This document shows positions 34,198 to 43,480 of a stretch of 64,000 nt of DNA, piece after piece. Within the stretch, counting starts at the first letter, position 1. The number at the start of each line of letters is the position of its first letter. A program made the translations under genes and the position numbers. The notes under the pieces were generated by a model that saw only the letters and a list, made by a program, of their open reading frames with translations, made no database searches and was not told the DNA's origin. Source of the stretch: Stutzerimonas stutzeri (lineage in GTDB: Bacteria; Pseudomonadota; Gammaproteobacteria; Pseudomonadales; Pseudomonadaceae); the NCBI GenBank assembly GCA_002339675.1, contig DDKB01000022.1, positions 88,944 through 152,943 on the forward strand. The letters are read 5' to 3'.

Positions 34198-36048
34198 TTA
34201 CTCGACCGTGACCGACTTAGCCAGGTTGCGCGGCTGGTCGACGTCGGTGCCGCGCAGCACGGCGACGTAGTACGACAGCAGCTGCAACGGCAGGGTGTAG
34301 AGGATCGGCGCCAGCACATCGTGGATGTGCGGCATGCTGACGATAAAGGTCCCCTCACCGTTCTCGATGCCGGCTTCGCGGTCGGCGAAGACGATCAGCT
34401 CGCCGCCGCGCGCACGGACTTCCTGCAGGTTGGACTTGAGCTTTTCCAGCAGCTCGTTGTTCGGCGCCACGGTGACCACCGGCATGTCCGCGTCCACCAG
34501 CGCCAGCGGGCCGTGCTTGAGTTCGCCGGCCGGATAGGCCTCGGCATGGATGTAGGAAATCTCTTTGAGCTTCAGCGCACCTTCCATGGCCACCGGATAC
34601 TGCGCGCCGCGGCCCAGGAACAGCGTGTGGTGCTTTTCAGCGAAATGCTCCGAGATCTTTTCCACCGTCGTGTCCATCGCCAACGCCTCGCCCAGACGGG
34701 TCGGCAGGCGGCGCAGTTCGGCCACCAGCTCGGCTTCCAGGGCCGGTGCCAGCGTGCCGCGCACCTGACCCAGGGACAGGGTCAGCAGCAACAGGCCGAC
34801 CAGCTGGGTGGTGAACGCCTTGGTCGAGGCCACGCCGATCTCCGGGCCGGCCTGGGTCAGCAACGTGAGATCGGACTCGCGTACCAGCGAGCTGATGCCG
34901 ACGTTGCAGATCGCCAGGCTGGCGAGGTAGCGGCCTTCCTGCTCGGTGCGCGCCTTGGCGTTGCGCAGCGCGGCGAGGGAATCGGCGGTCTCGCCGGACT
35001 GGGAAATGGTTACGAACAGGGTGTCGGGCTGAACCACCACCTTGCGGTAGCGGAATTCGCTGGCCACTTCCACCTGGCAGGGAATGCCGGCGAGCTCCTC
35101 CAGCCAATAGCGCGCCACCATGCCGGCGTGGTAGCTGGTGCCGCAGGCGACGATCTGCACGTTGCGCACCCGGGCGAACAGCTCCGCGGCCTGCGGGCCA
35201 AAGGCCTGTACCAGGACCTGCTGATCGCCCAGGCGGCCCTCGAGGGTGCGCTGCACGACCTTGGGCTGCTCGTGAATCTCCTTGAGCATGAAATGACGAT
35301 ACTCGCCCTTGTCGGCGGCTTCGGCGCCTTCGTGGTACTGCACGCTCTCGCGCTCGACGGCCTGGCCCTCGGCGTCCCAGATCTGCACGCTGTCGCGGCG
35401 GATCTCGGCGATATCCCCTTCCTCGAGGTACATGAAGCGGTCGGTCACTTGGCGCAGCGCCAGCTGGTCGGAGGCGAGGAAGTTTTCCCCCATGCCCAGG
35501 CCAATCACCAGCGGGCTGCCGCTGCGGGCGGCCACCAGCCGATCCGGCTGCGCGGCGCTGACCACCGCCAGACCATAGGCGCCATGCAGCTCCTTGACCG
35601 CGGCTTTCAGCGCAGCGCTGAGGTCGCCGATCTGGTCGAGCTTGTGGCGCAGCAGGTGGACGATGACCTCGGTGTCGGTATCGGATACGAACACGTAGCC
35701 CAGCGCCTTCAGTTGCGCGCGCAGGGCCTCGTGGTTCTCGATGATGCCGTTGTGCACCACTGCCAGCTCATCGCCGGAGAAATGCGGGTGGGCGTTGCGC
35801 TCGCAGGGCGCGCCATGGGTGGCCCAGCGAGTGTGCGCGATGCCCAGGCGGCCGCTCAGGCCTTCCTGCTGTTGCGCCTGCTCCAGCTCGGCGACCTTGC
35901 CGGACCGGCGCAAGCGGTGCAGCCTGCCGGCATCGTCCAGCACGGCGACGCCGGCACTGTCGTAGCCCCGGTATTCGAGCCGCTTGAGCCCTTCGAGCAG
36001 GATTGCGGTGATGTTGCGTTCGGCGACGGCGCCAACGATGCCACACAT
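34198..36048 (-). CDS. glmS: Glutamine-fructose-6-phosphate aminotransferase
   Basis: A 616-aa enzyme of the first step of UDP-GlcNAc synthesis. N-terminal glutaminase with catalytic CGIVGAV (Cys after removal of Met) and HTRWATHG; C-terminal SIS isomerase domains with CGTSYHAG, SQSGETADS and the final LAKSVTVE. Slightly longer than the usual 610 aa. It follows glmR by 2 bases. Its 3' end includes the Tn7 recognition region. Confidence 0.97.
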   Translation of the reverse strand: MCGIVGAVAERNITAILLEGLKRLEYRGYDSAGVAVLDDAGRLHRLRRSGKVAELEQAQQQEGLSGRLGIAHTRWATHGAPCERNAHPHFSGDELAVVHNGIIENHEALRAQLKALGYVFVSDTDTEVIVHLLRHKLDQIGDLSAALKAAVKELHGAYGLAVVSAAQPDRLVAARSGSPLVIGLGMGENFLASDQLALRQVTDRFMYLEEGDIAEIRRDSVQIWDAEGQAVERESVQYHEGAEAADKGEYRHFMLKEIHEQPKVVQRTLEGRLGDQQVLVQAFGPQAAELFARVRNVQIVACGTSYHAGMVARYWLEELAGIPCQVEVASEFRYRKVVVQPDTLFVTISQSGETADSLAALRNAKARTEQEGRYLASLAICNVGISSLVRESDLTLLTQAGPEIGVASTKAFTTQLVGLLLLTLSLGQVRGTLAPALEAELVAELRRLPTRLGEALAMDTTVEKISEHFAEKHHTLFLGRGAQYPVAMEGALKLKEISYIHAEAYPAGELKHGPLALVDADMPVVTVAPNNELLEKLKSNLQEVRARGGELIVFADREAGIENGEGTFIVSMPHIHDVLAPILYTLPLQLLSYYVAVLRGTDVDQPRNLAKSVTVE

Positions 36049-36050
36049 GG

Positions 36051-36833
36051 TCAGATCTCCTGATGGGGGTCGACGGCCGCGCAGATCAGCTTGATGCCAC
36101 GGGCCTGAATGCTCGAACGCGCCTCGGCCGTGAGGCGTTCGTCCGTGATGAGGGTATGGATGTCGCCCCAGGGCAACTCCAGGTTGGGAATGCGCCGGCC
36201 GATCTTGTCGGCCTCGGCCAACACGATGACTTCTCGCGCCACCTCTGCCATGACCCGAGACAGGCCCAGCAGTTCGTTGAAGGTAGTGGTACCGCGCTGC
36301 AGGTCGATGCCGTCGGCACCGATGAACAGCTGGTCGAAATCGTAGGACCGCAATACCTGCTCGGCCACCTGGCCCTGGAAGGATTCGGAATGCGGGTCCC
36401 AGGTCCCTCCGGTCATCAACAGGGTAGGCTCGTGTTCGAGCTCGCGCAGCGCATTGGCTACGTTCAGTGAGTTGGTCATCACCAGCAGCCCATGCTTGTG
36501 GCCGAGGGCGGGAATCATCGCCGCGGTGGTGGTGCCGCTGTCGATGATGATGCGGGCGTGCTCACGGATGCAGCCCACCGCCGCGCGGGCGATGGCCTGC
36601 TTCCAAGGGGAGACGGGCTGGGCGTTGTCGCCGATCAGTTCCTGCGGCAGCGGCACCGCGCCGCCGTAACGGCGAAGCAGCAGGCCATTCGATTCCAGCG
36701 CGGCGAGGTCCTTGCGGATGGTCACTTCGGACGTGTCGAAGCGCCGGGAAAGCGCATCGACGCTGACCTCGCCCTGCTCGGCGAGCAGGGCGAGGATGGC
36801 GTGGCGCCGTTGCGGTGTGTTGCGTTTCGACAT
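36051..36833 (-). CDS. glmR: DeoR/GlpR-family regulator upstream of glmS
   Basis: A 260-aa regulator: DeoR helix-turn-helix (EVSVDALSRRFDTSEVTIRK, residues 17-36) and a sugar-phosphate sensor domain with IIDSGTTTAAM and FIGADGID. The gene between glmU and glmS in Pseudomonas is named glmR. It is likely to sense an amino-sugar phosphate and regulate glmS. A dyad just upstream (36841-36853) may be its own operator. Confidence 0.8.
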   Translation of the reverse strand: MSKRNTPQRRHAILALLAEQGEVSVDALSRRFDTSEVTIRKDLAALESNGLLLRRYGGAVPLPQELIGDNAQPVSPWKQAIARAAVGCIREHARIIIDSGTTTAAMIPALGHKHGLLVMTNSLNVANALRELEHEPTLLMTGGTWDPHSESFQGQVAEQVLRSYDFDQLFIGADGIDLQRGTTTFNELLGLSRVMAEVAREVIVLAEADKIGRRIPNLELPWGDIHTLITDERLTAEARSSIQARGIKLICAAVDPHQEI

Positions 36834-36840
36834 GCTAATG

Positions 36841-36853
36841 TTTCGATTCGAAA
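36841..36853. promoter_or_regulatory. Possible GlmR operator
   Basis: TTTCGA-T-TCGAAA is a perfect 6-bp dyad only 8 bases before the glmR start codon. TTTCG-containing dyads are common DeoR-family targets. A bound protein here would block initiation of glmR-glmS. Inference. Confidence 0.35.
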
Positions 36854-36906
36854 GAAAACAGCGCGAATCAAAACCTAAAGTAGTGCCTCAGTCAATGCCC
36901 ACCGGC

Positions 36907-39054
36907 TCAGACGCGGAAATAGCCCATCAGGTTCTGCTGGTGGTTGGCCAGCTGGTTCAGTGCCTGACTGACCCGCGCCGACTCGTCGGCCTGGCCGGAC
37001 AACGACTCGGTGACGTCGCGGATGCCGGCGACGTTGCGGTTGATCTCCTCGGCCACCGCGCTCTGTTCCTCGGCGGCGCTGGCGATCTGCAGGTTCATGT
37101 CGGAGATCACCGCCACTGCTTCGCCAATCCGACCCAGCGCCGCCACCGCCTGCCCCACCTGGTCGACGCTGCCCTGGGCCTGATGGCGACTCCCCTGCAT
37201 CGCACCGACCACTTCGCGTGTGCCGTCCTGCAGTCGCTCGATCACCTGGCGAATTTCCTCGATGGAATGCTGGGTCCGCTGCGCCAGGCTGCGTACCTCG
37301 TCGGCGACCACGGCAAAGCCCCGTCCCGCCTCGCCAGCACGGGCCGCTTCGATCGCTGCGTTTAGCGCCAGCAGGTTAGTCTGCTCAGCGATCGCCCGGA
37401 TTACATCCAGCACCGAACCAATCTGGTCGCTGCTGGCGGCGAGGCTCTCGACCTGGGTCATGGCGCGGTTCAGTTCCTCGGCCAGGCTGTCGATGCTGCG
37501 CGTAGTGTGGTCGATCACCGTCAGGCCATCTCGCGTGGCCTGGTCCACGTCGCGCGCTGCCTCGGCCGCTTGCGCCGCATTGCGTGCTACATCCTGCGCG
37601 GTGGCGCTCATTTCCTGCGAGGCGGTCGCCACTTGGTCCACTTCGCGGAACTGCTGCTGCATGCCGGCGCTGGTCTGGCTGGCAATGGCAGCCGACTGGT
37701 CGGCACTGCTGCGCGCGTCCTGCACCGAGCGCTTGACGTCGGCAATGGTCGGTTGCAGCTTGTCGAGGAATCGATTGAACCACCCAGCCAATGCCCCCAG
37801 CTCGTCCTGCCCGGCGTAGTCGAGCCGACGGGTCAGATCGCCCTCGCCGCTGGCGATATCCTTGAGCATGGCGGCGACGCCTTCGATCGGCCGGGTGACG
37901 CCACGTGCCGTGAACCACATCAATACCAGGCCAAGCAACACGGCGCCCAGCCCGATCGCCAAGGCGATCGCGCTGTCCTCCCGGCTCTGCGCGTGCAGGC
38001 TTTCCTCCAGGCGCAGCGCCGGACTGAGCAGCACCTGCCGTGGCACTTCCAGCAGCACCGCCCAAGGTGCCAGGTCGGCGATCGGTTGTACCGGCTGCAA
38101 CACGCGCAACATGTCGCCGTCGGCCAGCAGGGCCTTCTGCCCGGCATCAACGGCCGCGCCGATGGCCCCGCTCTGGGCGCCAAACGCGGCGCTCAGCGGC
38201 TTGCCGAGCATCGCGGCATCCCGGCTGTGGCCCGCCAGCAACTTTGCAGGGCTGATCACGCTCAGTTGGCCTTCACCCTGATAAAGCTCCTGGTGCGCCT
38301 GCTGGCTGAGCTGTTGCAGGGAGGCCAGGCTGACGTCCACGCCTACCACGCCAATCACCTTGCCCGCCTCGATCAACGGAAAGGCAACACTGGTCATGAG
38401 CAGCGAGCGGCCCTCGACTTCGTCGAAGTAGGGGTCCAGCAAGCAGGCTTTGCCGCGGTCCCGCGGGCAGCTGTACCAGGCATTGTAGGGCGCGCCACTG
38501 ATGCCAGGCGTGGTGTCGGCAAGCTCGGCCTCGCTAATGGTTTCAGCGCTCAGCTGGCCGGCGGTGCGTTGTGACCAGTAGAGGGCAAAGCGCCCAGCGT
38601 CGTTGCCGCCCATGTCCGTCTTGCCGATGAACATGCCGTCCTTGTCGTCCAAGGCGTCAGGCTCGAACACCACGTACAAGCCGATCAGCGCCGGGTTGGC
38701 CTGCAGCGCGCTTTCGATCTGGTGGTGCAGATCTTCGCGCAGTTCAAAGGCGTTCGACATGCGCTCGATCGATTGCTCACGCAGCGACAGCACTTGGCGC
38801 ACGAAACCGCGCCCGTACTGGTAGGCGTCGTTGAACTGCCGCTCGATGTGGAGCGCCTGTGCCAGGCCGCGCGCCTGCAGGTTCTGGCGAGCCGATTCCT
38901 CAAGCATGGCGCTGCTCGACGCATTGACCAGGGCAACGGTCTGGCGGGACTGGTACAGGGATGCGCCCACCAGCAGACCGACGATCAGGAGCAGGCAGAG
39001 TCCGGCCAGCAGCGTCAGCTTCCACTGGATAGACAGGCGATTGAGCAGGGGCAT
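36907..39054 (-). CDS. Methyl-accepting chemotaxis protein
   Basis: A 715-aa chemoreceptor: N-terminal membrane helix (about 12-34), a periplasmic double-Cache-like ligand domain (about 40-365), second helix (about 370-390), HAMP (TRPIEGVAAMLKDIASGEGD), and a signalling domain with the hairpin tip EQTNLLALNAAIEAARAGE. No CheR-binding pentapeptide at the C-terminus. It sits between glmU and glmR, where Pseudomonas genomes often have nothing, so it may be an insertion. Ligand unknown. Confidence 0.92.
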   Translation of the reverse strand: MPLLNRLSIQWKLTLLAGLCLLLIVGLLVGASLYQSRQTVALVNASSSAMLEESARQNLQARGLAQALHIERQFNDAYQYGRGFVRQVLSLREQSIERMSNAFELREDLHHQIESALQANPALIGLYVVFEPDALDDKDGMFIGKTDMGGNDAGRFALYWSQRTAGQLSAETISEAELADTTPGISGAPYNAWYSCPRDRGKACLLDPYFDEVEGRSLLMTSVAFPLIEAGKVIGVVGVDVSLASLQQLSQQAHQELYQGEGQLSVISPAKLLAGHSRDAAMLGKPLSAAFGAQSGAIGAAVDAGQKALLADGDMLRVLQPVQPIADLAPWAVLLEVPRQVLLSPALRLEESLHAQSREDSAIALAIGLGAVLLGLVLMWFTARGVTRPIEGVAAMLKDIASGEGDLTRRLDYAGQDELGALAGWFNRFLDKLQPTIADVKRSVQDARSSADQSAAIASQTSAGMQQQFREVDQVATASQEMSATAQDVARNAAQAAEAARDVDQATRDGLTVIDHTTRSIDSLAEELNRAMTQVESLAASSDQIGSVLDVIRAIAEQTNLLALNAAIEAARAGEAGRGFAVVADEVRSLAQRTQHSIEEIRQVIERLQDGTREVVGAMQGSRHQAQGSVDQVGQAVAALGRIGEAVAVISDMNLQIASAAEEQSAVAEEINRNVAGIRDVTESLSGQADESARVSQALNQLANHQQNLMGYFRV

Positions 39055-39156
39055 GACGACGACATCCTGTGTGTTGTTATGCCCTGTTAGATCGGCCGCA
39101 GTTCAAGTCACTTGAGCCGGCCCGCAGCGCAGCCGCCAAGCGGCTCGGCACCGCTC

Positions 39157-40521
39157 TCAGCGCGGCGCTTTTTTCGGCCGTTGCCAACCTGGGATGAGCG
39201 CCTGCCGTGCCCGGCCCAGCGCCAGGGTAGCGGCTGGCACGTCGGCGGTGATCACCGAACCGGCTCCGGTGGTCGATCCATCGCCCAGGGTGACCGGCGC
39301 GACGAGCGAACTGTTGGAGCCGACGAACACGTCCTCACCCAGGACCGTGCGCGACTTGTTGGCGCCGTCATAGTTGCAGGTGATGGTGCCGGCACCGATG
39401 TTGCTGCGTGCGCCGATCTCGGCATCCCCGAGGTAGGCCAGGTGGCCGGCCTTGGCACCCTCGCCCAGGCGCGCGTTCTTTACCTCGACGAAATTGCCGA
39501 CATGCGCCTTGGCCTCCAGCACCGCACCGGGCCGCAGCCGGGCAAAGGGACCGCAGTCGGCGCCCTCGCCCAGTTCGGCGCCTTCGAGGTGGCTGTTGGC
39601 CTTGACCACCGCACCACGGCGCAGTGTGCTGTTGCGGATCACGCAGTTGGGGCCGATCTCCACGTCATCCTCGATGATCACCTTGCCTTCCAGGATCACG
39701 TTGATGTCGATCAGCACATCACGTCCCACCGAGGCCTCGCCGCGCAGGTCGAAGCGCGTCGGGTCACGCAGCGTAACGCCCTGAGACATCAGGCGACGGG
39801 CCGCACGCAGCTGGTAATGCCGCTCCAGTTCGGCGAGCTGGCTCCTGTCGTTGGCACCCTGCACTTCCATTGCATCCAGCGGCTGCTCCGTGGCGACCAC
39901 CAGACCATCGGCGACCGCCATGGCGATCACGTCGGTGAGGTAATACTCGCCCTGCGCGTTGCTGTTGGACAACCGGCCCAGCCAGTCGCCGAGCTTGGCT
40001 CCCGGCACCGCGAGGATGCCGGTATTGCCCTCGGTAATACGCTTCTGCTCATCCGTTGCATCCTTGTGCTCGACGATCGCCTGCACCGCACCCTGGCTGT
40101 CTCGCACGATCCTGCCGTATCCGGTGGGGTCGTCCAGGTTCACGGTGAGCAACGCGATCTGCTGCGCGCCTACCTTGTGCAGAAGCCGTTCCAGCGTCGC
40201 GGTTTCGATCAGGGGGACGTCGCCATAGAGAATCAGCACACGCTCGGCGGTAAGGGCGGGCAGGGCTTGAGCCACGGCGTGGCCGGTGCCGAGCTGCTCG
40301 GCCTGGATGATGAAATTCAGATCATCAGCCGCCAGGCGCTGGCGAACCGCGTCAGCGCCGTGGCCGATCACTACGTGGATGCGGTTCGGCGAGAGCTGGC
40401 GCGCCGTGGTAATCACATGGCCAAGCATGGACTGGCCAGCGATCGGGTGCAGGACCTTCGGTAGCGCGGAACGCATGCGCGTCCCCTGGCCGGCAGCAAG
40501 GATGACGATATCGAGCGACAT
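39157..40521 (-). CDS. glmU: Bifunctional GlcNAc-1-P uridyltransferase / glucosamine-1-P acetyltransferase
   Basis: A 454-aa enzyme completing UDP-GlcNAc synthesis. N-terminal LAAGQGTRMRSALPKVLHP is the uridyltransferase loop; the C-terminal left-handed beta helix shows repeated hexapeptides (GVTLRDPTRFDLRG onward) and ends with the acetyl-CoA site. It lies just downstream of atpC after a terminator. Confidence 0.97.
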   Translation of the reverse strand: MSLDIVILAAGQGTRMRSALPKVLHPIAGQSMLGHVITTARQLSPNRIHVVIGHGADAVRQRLAADDLNFIIQAEQLGTGHAVAQALPALTAERVLILYGDVPLIETATLERLLHKVGAQQIALLTVNLDDPTGYGRIVRDSQGAVQAIVEHKDATDEQKRITEGNTGILAVPGAKLGDWLGRLSNSNAQGEYYLTDVIAMAVADGLVVATEQPLDAMEVQGANDRSQLAELERHYQLRAARRLMSQGVTLRDPTRFDLRGEASVGRDVLIDINVILEGKVIIEDDVEIGPNCVIRNSTLRRGAVVKANSHLEGAELGEGADCGPFARLRPGAVLEAKAHVGNFVEVKNARLGEGAKAGHLAYLGDAEIGARSNIGAGTITCNYDGANKSRTVLGEDVFVGSNSSLVAPVTLGDGSTTGAGSVITADVPAATLALGRARQALIPGWQRPKKAPR

Positions 40522-40606
40522 GAAACAGATCCTTTTGAGAACCGGAGGTTGTCCGAAGCTACCCAGCGGCCCTATGCGATGGCGTGGCCACAGGAAATAG
40601 CGGGCA

Positions 40607-40634
40607 AAGAAAAAGGGTAGCCAAGGCTACCCTT
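40607..40634 (-). terminator. Terminator of the atp operon
   Basis: On the minus strand GGGTAGCC-TT-GGCTACCC (stem 40615-40632) is followed by TTTTTCTTTG. A textbook intrinsic terminator 30 bases after the atpC stop. Confidence 0.88.
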
Positions 40635-40662
40635 TCTCCCTACGCGGTTGAAGCCGCTGGCG

Positions 40663-41088
40663 TCAGCCGCCGAACTTCTTGCGAAGCTGCTGGACGGTAC
40701 GCAGTTGCGCAGCCACTTCAGCCAGGTGCGCGGCAGCGGAACCATAGTCGAACTCCGCGCCCTGTTCGTGCAACGCCTTCTCGGCAGCCTTGAGGGCTTC
40801 CTGAGCGGCGGCTTCGTCGATGTCGGCAGCGCGCTGCACGGTGTCGGCGAGTACCTTGACCATGTTCGGCTGCACTTCGAGGAAACCACCGGAGATGTAG
40901 AACACCTCGGCTTCGCCACCCTGCTTGATCAGACGAATCGGACCCGGCTTCAGGTTGGTGATCAGCGGCGCGTGGCCCGGAGCGATACCCAAATCTCCCA
41001 GGTTACCGTGCGCAATCACCATCTCGACCAGACCGGAGAAGATCTCCGCTTCCGCGCTGACGATATCGCAATGGACTGTCATAGCCAT
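40663..41088 (-). CDS. atpC: ATP synthase F1 epsilon subunit
   Basis: A 141-aa subunit: N-terminal beta sandwich (VHCDIVSAEAEIFSG, APGHAPLITNLKPG) and C-terminal two-helix inhibitory domain. Part of the central stalk. Last gene of atpIBEFHAGDC, 74 bases after atpD. Confidence 0.97.
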   Translation of the reverse strand: MAMTVHCDIVSAEAEIFSGLVEMVIAHGNLGDLGIAPGHAPLITNLKPGPIRLIKQGGEAEVFYISGGFLEVQPNMVKVLADTVQRAADIDEAAAQEALKAAEKALHEQGAEFDYGSAAAHLAEVAAQLRTVQQLRKKFGG

Positions 41089-41162
41089 TCGCTTGCCTCA
41101 CGTGACAGGTTGCGGGCGGTTGCCCGCAACCTTTACGCGTCCGTCACCGGACGCACGGGTGA

Positions 41163-42539
41163 TTACAGTTTCTTCGCTTTCTCGATGGCTTCTTCGATGC
41201 TACCTACCATGTAGAACGCTTGTTCCGGCAGATGATCGTAGTCGCCCTTGAGGATGCCGCTGAAGCCAGCAATGGTGTCCTTGAGCGACACGTATTTGCC
41301 CGGCGAACCGGTGAACACTTCGGCCACGAAGAACGGCTGGGACAGGAACCGCTGAATCTTACGAGCACGCGATACCAGCTGCTTGTCTTCTTCGGACAGC
41401 TCATCCATGCCGAGGATGGCGATAATGTCCTTCAGTTCCTTGTAGCGCTGCAGCACGTACTGAACGCCGCGAGCGGTGTCGTAGTGCTCCTGGCCAATCA
41501 CGTTCGGATCCAGCTGGCGCGAGGTCGAGTCGAGTGGATCGACCGCCGGGTAGATACCCAGGGAAGCGATGTCACGGGACAGTACGACGGTGGCGTCCAA
41601 GTGGGCGAAGGTGGTCGCCGGGCTCGGGTCGGTCAGGTCGTCCGCAGGTACGTAGACGGCCTGGATCGAAGTGATCGAACCGGTCTTGGTGGAGGTGATG
41701 CGCTCCTGCAGAACGCCCATCTCTTCGGCCAGGGTCGGCTGATAACCCACCGCCGAAGGCATACGGCCCAGCAGTGCGGATACTTCGGTACCGGCGAGGG
41801 TGTAGCGGTAGATGTTGTCCACGAAGAACAGAACATCACGGCCTTCGTCACGGAACTTCTCGGCCATGGTCAGGCCGGTCAGCGCAACGCGCAGACGGTT
41901 ACCTGGCGGCTCGTTCATCTGACCGTAGACCAGGGCTACCTTGTCGAGAACGTTGGAATCCTTCATCTCGTGGTAGAAGTCGTTACCCTCACGAGTACGC
42001 TCACCCACACCGGCGAACACGGAATAACCGCTGTGCTCGATGGCGATGTTACGGATCAGCTCCATCATGTTGACGGTCTTGCCGACACCGGCACCACCGA
42101 ACAGACCGACCTTACCGCCCTTGGCAAACGGGCAGACCAGGTCGATAACCTTGATGCCGGTTTCCAGCAGCTCGTTGGAGCCAGCCTGCTCGGCGTAAGT
42201 CGGCGCAGGACGGTGAATGCCCCAGCGCTCTTCTTCACCAATCGGACCCGCTTCGTCGATCGGGTTGCCCAGGACGTCCATGATACGGCCAAGGGTTTTC
42301 ACCCCGACCGGTACCTGGATGCCTGCGCCAGTGCTGTCGACGTCCAGGCCACGCTTGAGGCCCTCGGTCGAACCCATCGCAATGGTACGTACCACGCCGT
42401 CGCCCAGCTGCTGCTGGACTTCCAGGGTGGTCTCGGCGCCAGTCACCTTCAGCGCTTCATAAACACTCGGCACCTTGTCACGCGGGAATTCCACGTCGAT
42501 AACGGCGCCGATGATTTGAACGATACGTCCGCTACTCAT
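41163..42539 (-). CDS. atpD: ATP synthase F1 beta subunit
   Basis: A 458-aa catalytic subunit. Walker A GGAGVGKTVNMMEL, catalytic GVGERTREGND and VLFFVDNIYRYTLAG Walker B are intact. It forms the alpha3beta3 ring with AtpA and makes ATP at the membrane-attached F1. Confidence 0.98.
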   Translation of the reverse strand: MSSGRIVQIIGAVIDVEFPRDKVPSVYEALKVTGAETTLEVQQQLGDGVVRTIAMGSTEGLKRGLDVDSTGAGIQVPVGVKTLGRIMDVLGNPIDEAGPIGEEERWGIHRPAPTYAEQAGSNELLETGIKVIDLVCPFAKGGKVGLFGGAGVGKTVNMMELIRNIAIEHSGYSVFAGVGERTREGNDFYHEMKDSNVLDKVALVYGQMNEPPGNRLRVALTGLTMAEKFRDEGRDVLFFVDNIYRYTLAGTEVSALLGRMPSAVGYQPTLAEEMGVLQERITSTKTGSITSIQAVYVPADDLTDPSPATTFAHLDATVVLSRDIASLGIYPAVDPLDSTSRQLDPNVIGQEHYDTARGVQYVLQRYKELKDIIAILGMDELSEEDKQLVSRARKIQRFLSQPFFVAEVFTGSPGKYVSLKDTIAGFSGILKGDYDHLPEQAFYMVGSIEEAIEKAKKL

Positions 42540-42569
42540 CTTTGGTTCCTCAGAATATTTGAACCGTTC

Positions 42570-43430
42570 TTAAACCGCGGCAGCGCCGCCGACGATTTCC
42601 GAAATCTCTTGGGTGATCGCTGCCTGACGCGCCTTGTTGTACACAAGCTGCAGGTCCTTGATGATTTCGCCAGCGTTGTCGGTGGCATTCTTCATCGCAA
42701 TCATCCGCGCCGCCTGTTCGGCCGCGCTGTTCTCGACCACCGCCTGGTACACCTGGGATTCGACATAGCGAACCATCAGGCCGTCGAGCAGCTCCTTGGC
42801 ATCGGGCTCGTACAGATAGTCCCAGTGATGCTTGAGCTCCTGATCCGGATCGGCCACCAAAGGAACGAGCTGCTCCACTGTCGGCCGTTGCGTCATGGTG
42901 TTGATGAACTTGTTCGAGACCACGGACAGGCGATCGATACGCCCTTCGAGGTAGGCATCGAGCATGACCTTGACGCTGCCGATCAGGTCATTGACCGAGG
43001 GCTCTTCGCCGAGGTGGCTGATCGCAGCAACGACATTGCCACCAAAGTTGCGGAAAAAAGCCGCTCCCTTGCTGCCAATCACGCAGAGGTCTATCTCCGC
43101 GCCCTGCTGGCGGTCTTTCGCCATGTCCTTGACCAGTGCCTTGAACAGGTTGGTGTTCAAGCCGCCGCACAGACCACGGTCACTGCTCACCACTACATAG
43201 CCGACGCGCTTGACTTCGCGCTCGATCATGAAGGGGTGGCGGTATTCCGGGTTGGCGTTGGCCAGATGACCAATCACCTGGCGGATACGCTCCGCATAGG
43301 GACGGCTAGCAGCCATGCGCTGCTGTGCCTTGCGCATTTTGCTGACCGCCACCTTTTCCATGGCGCTGGTGATCTTTTGCGTGCTCTTGATGCTCGCAAT
43401 CTTGCTGCGAATCTCTTTTGCGCCTGCCAT
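42570..43430 (-). CDS. atpG: ATP synthase F1 gamma subunit
   Basis: A 286-aa rotor shaft: N-terminal coiled helix MAGAKEIRSKIASIKSTQKI and C-terminal helix with MKNATDNAGEIIKDLQLVYN, the two conserved ends that fill the alpha3beta3 core. Normal length and operon place. Confidence 0.97.
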   Translation of the reverse strand: MAGAKEIRSKIASIKSTQKITSAMEKVAVSKMRKAQQRMAASRPYAERIRQVIGHLANANPEYRHPFMIEREVKRVGYVVVSSDRGLCGGLNTNLFKALVKDMAKDRQQGAEIDLCVIGSKGAAFFRNFGGNVVAAISHLGEEPSVNDLIGSVKVMLDAYLEGRIDRLSVVSNKFINTMTQRPTVEQLVPLVADPDQELKHHWDYLYEPDAKELLDGLMVRYVESQVYQAVVENSAAEQAARMIAMKNATDNAGEIIKDLQLVYNKARQAAITQEISEIVGGAAAV

Positions 43431-43480
43431 TTGACACCTATCGGGTTAGCAGGCGGGCACCTTACGATGCCCGCTGCGGC

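Noticed and set aside
34321..36063. Plus-strand 580-codon open frame over glmS
   Set aside because: Shadow of glmS; no domain and no ribosome-binding site.
37901..37910. CCACGTG as a parS candidate
   Set aside because: The hexamer is present but the flanks do not match the GTTYC/GGAAC arms.
41096..41107. TCACGTGA before atpC as a parS candidate
   Set aside because: Palindromic core only; outer bases do not fit the 16-bp consensus.
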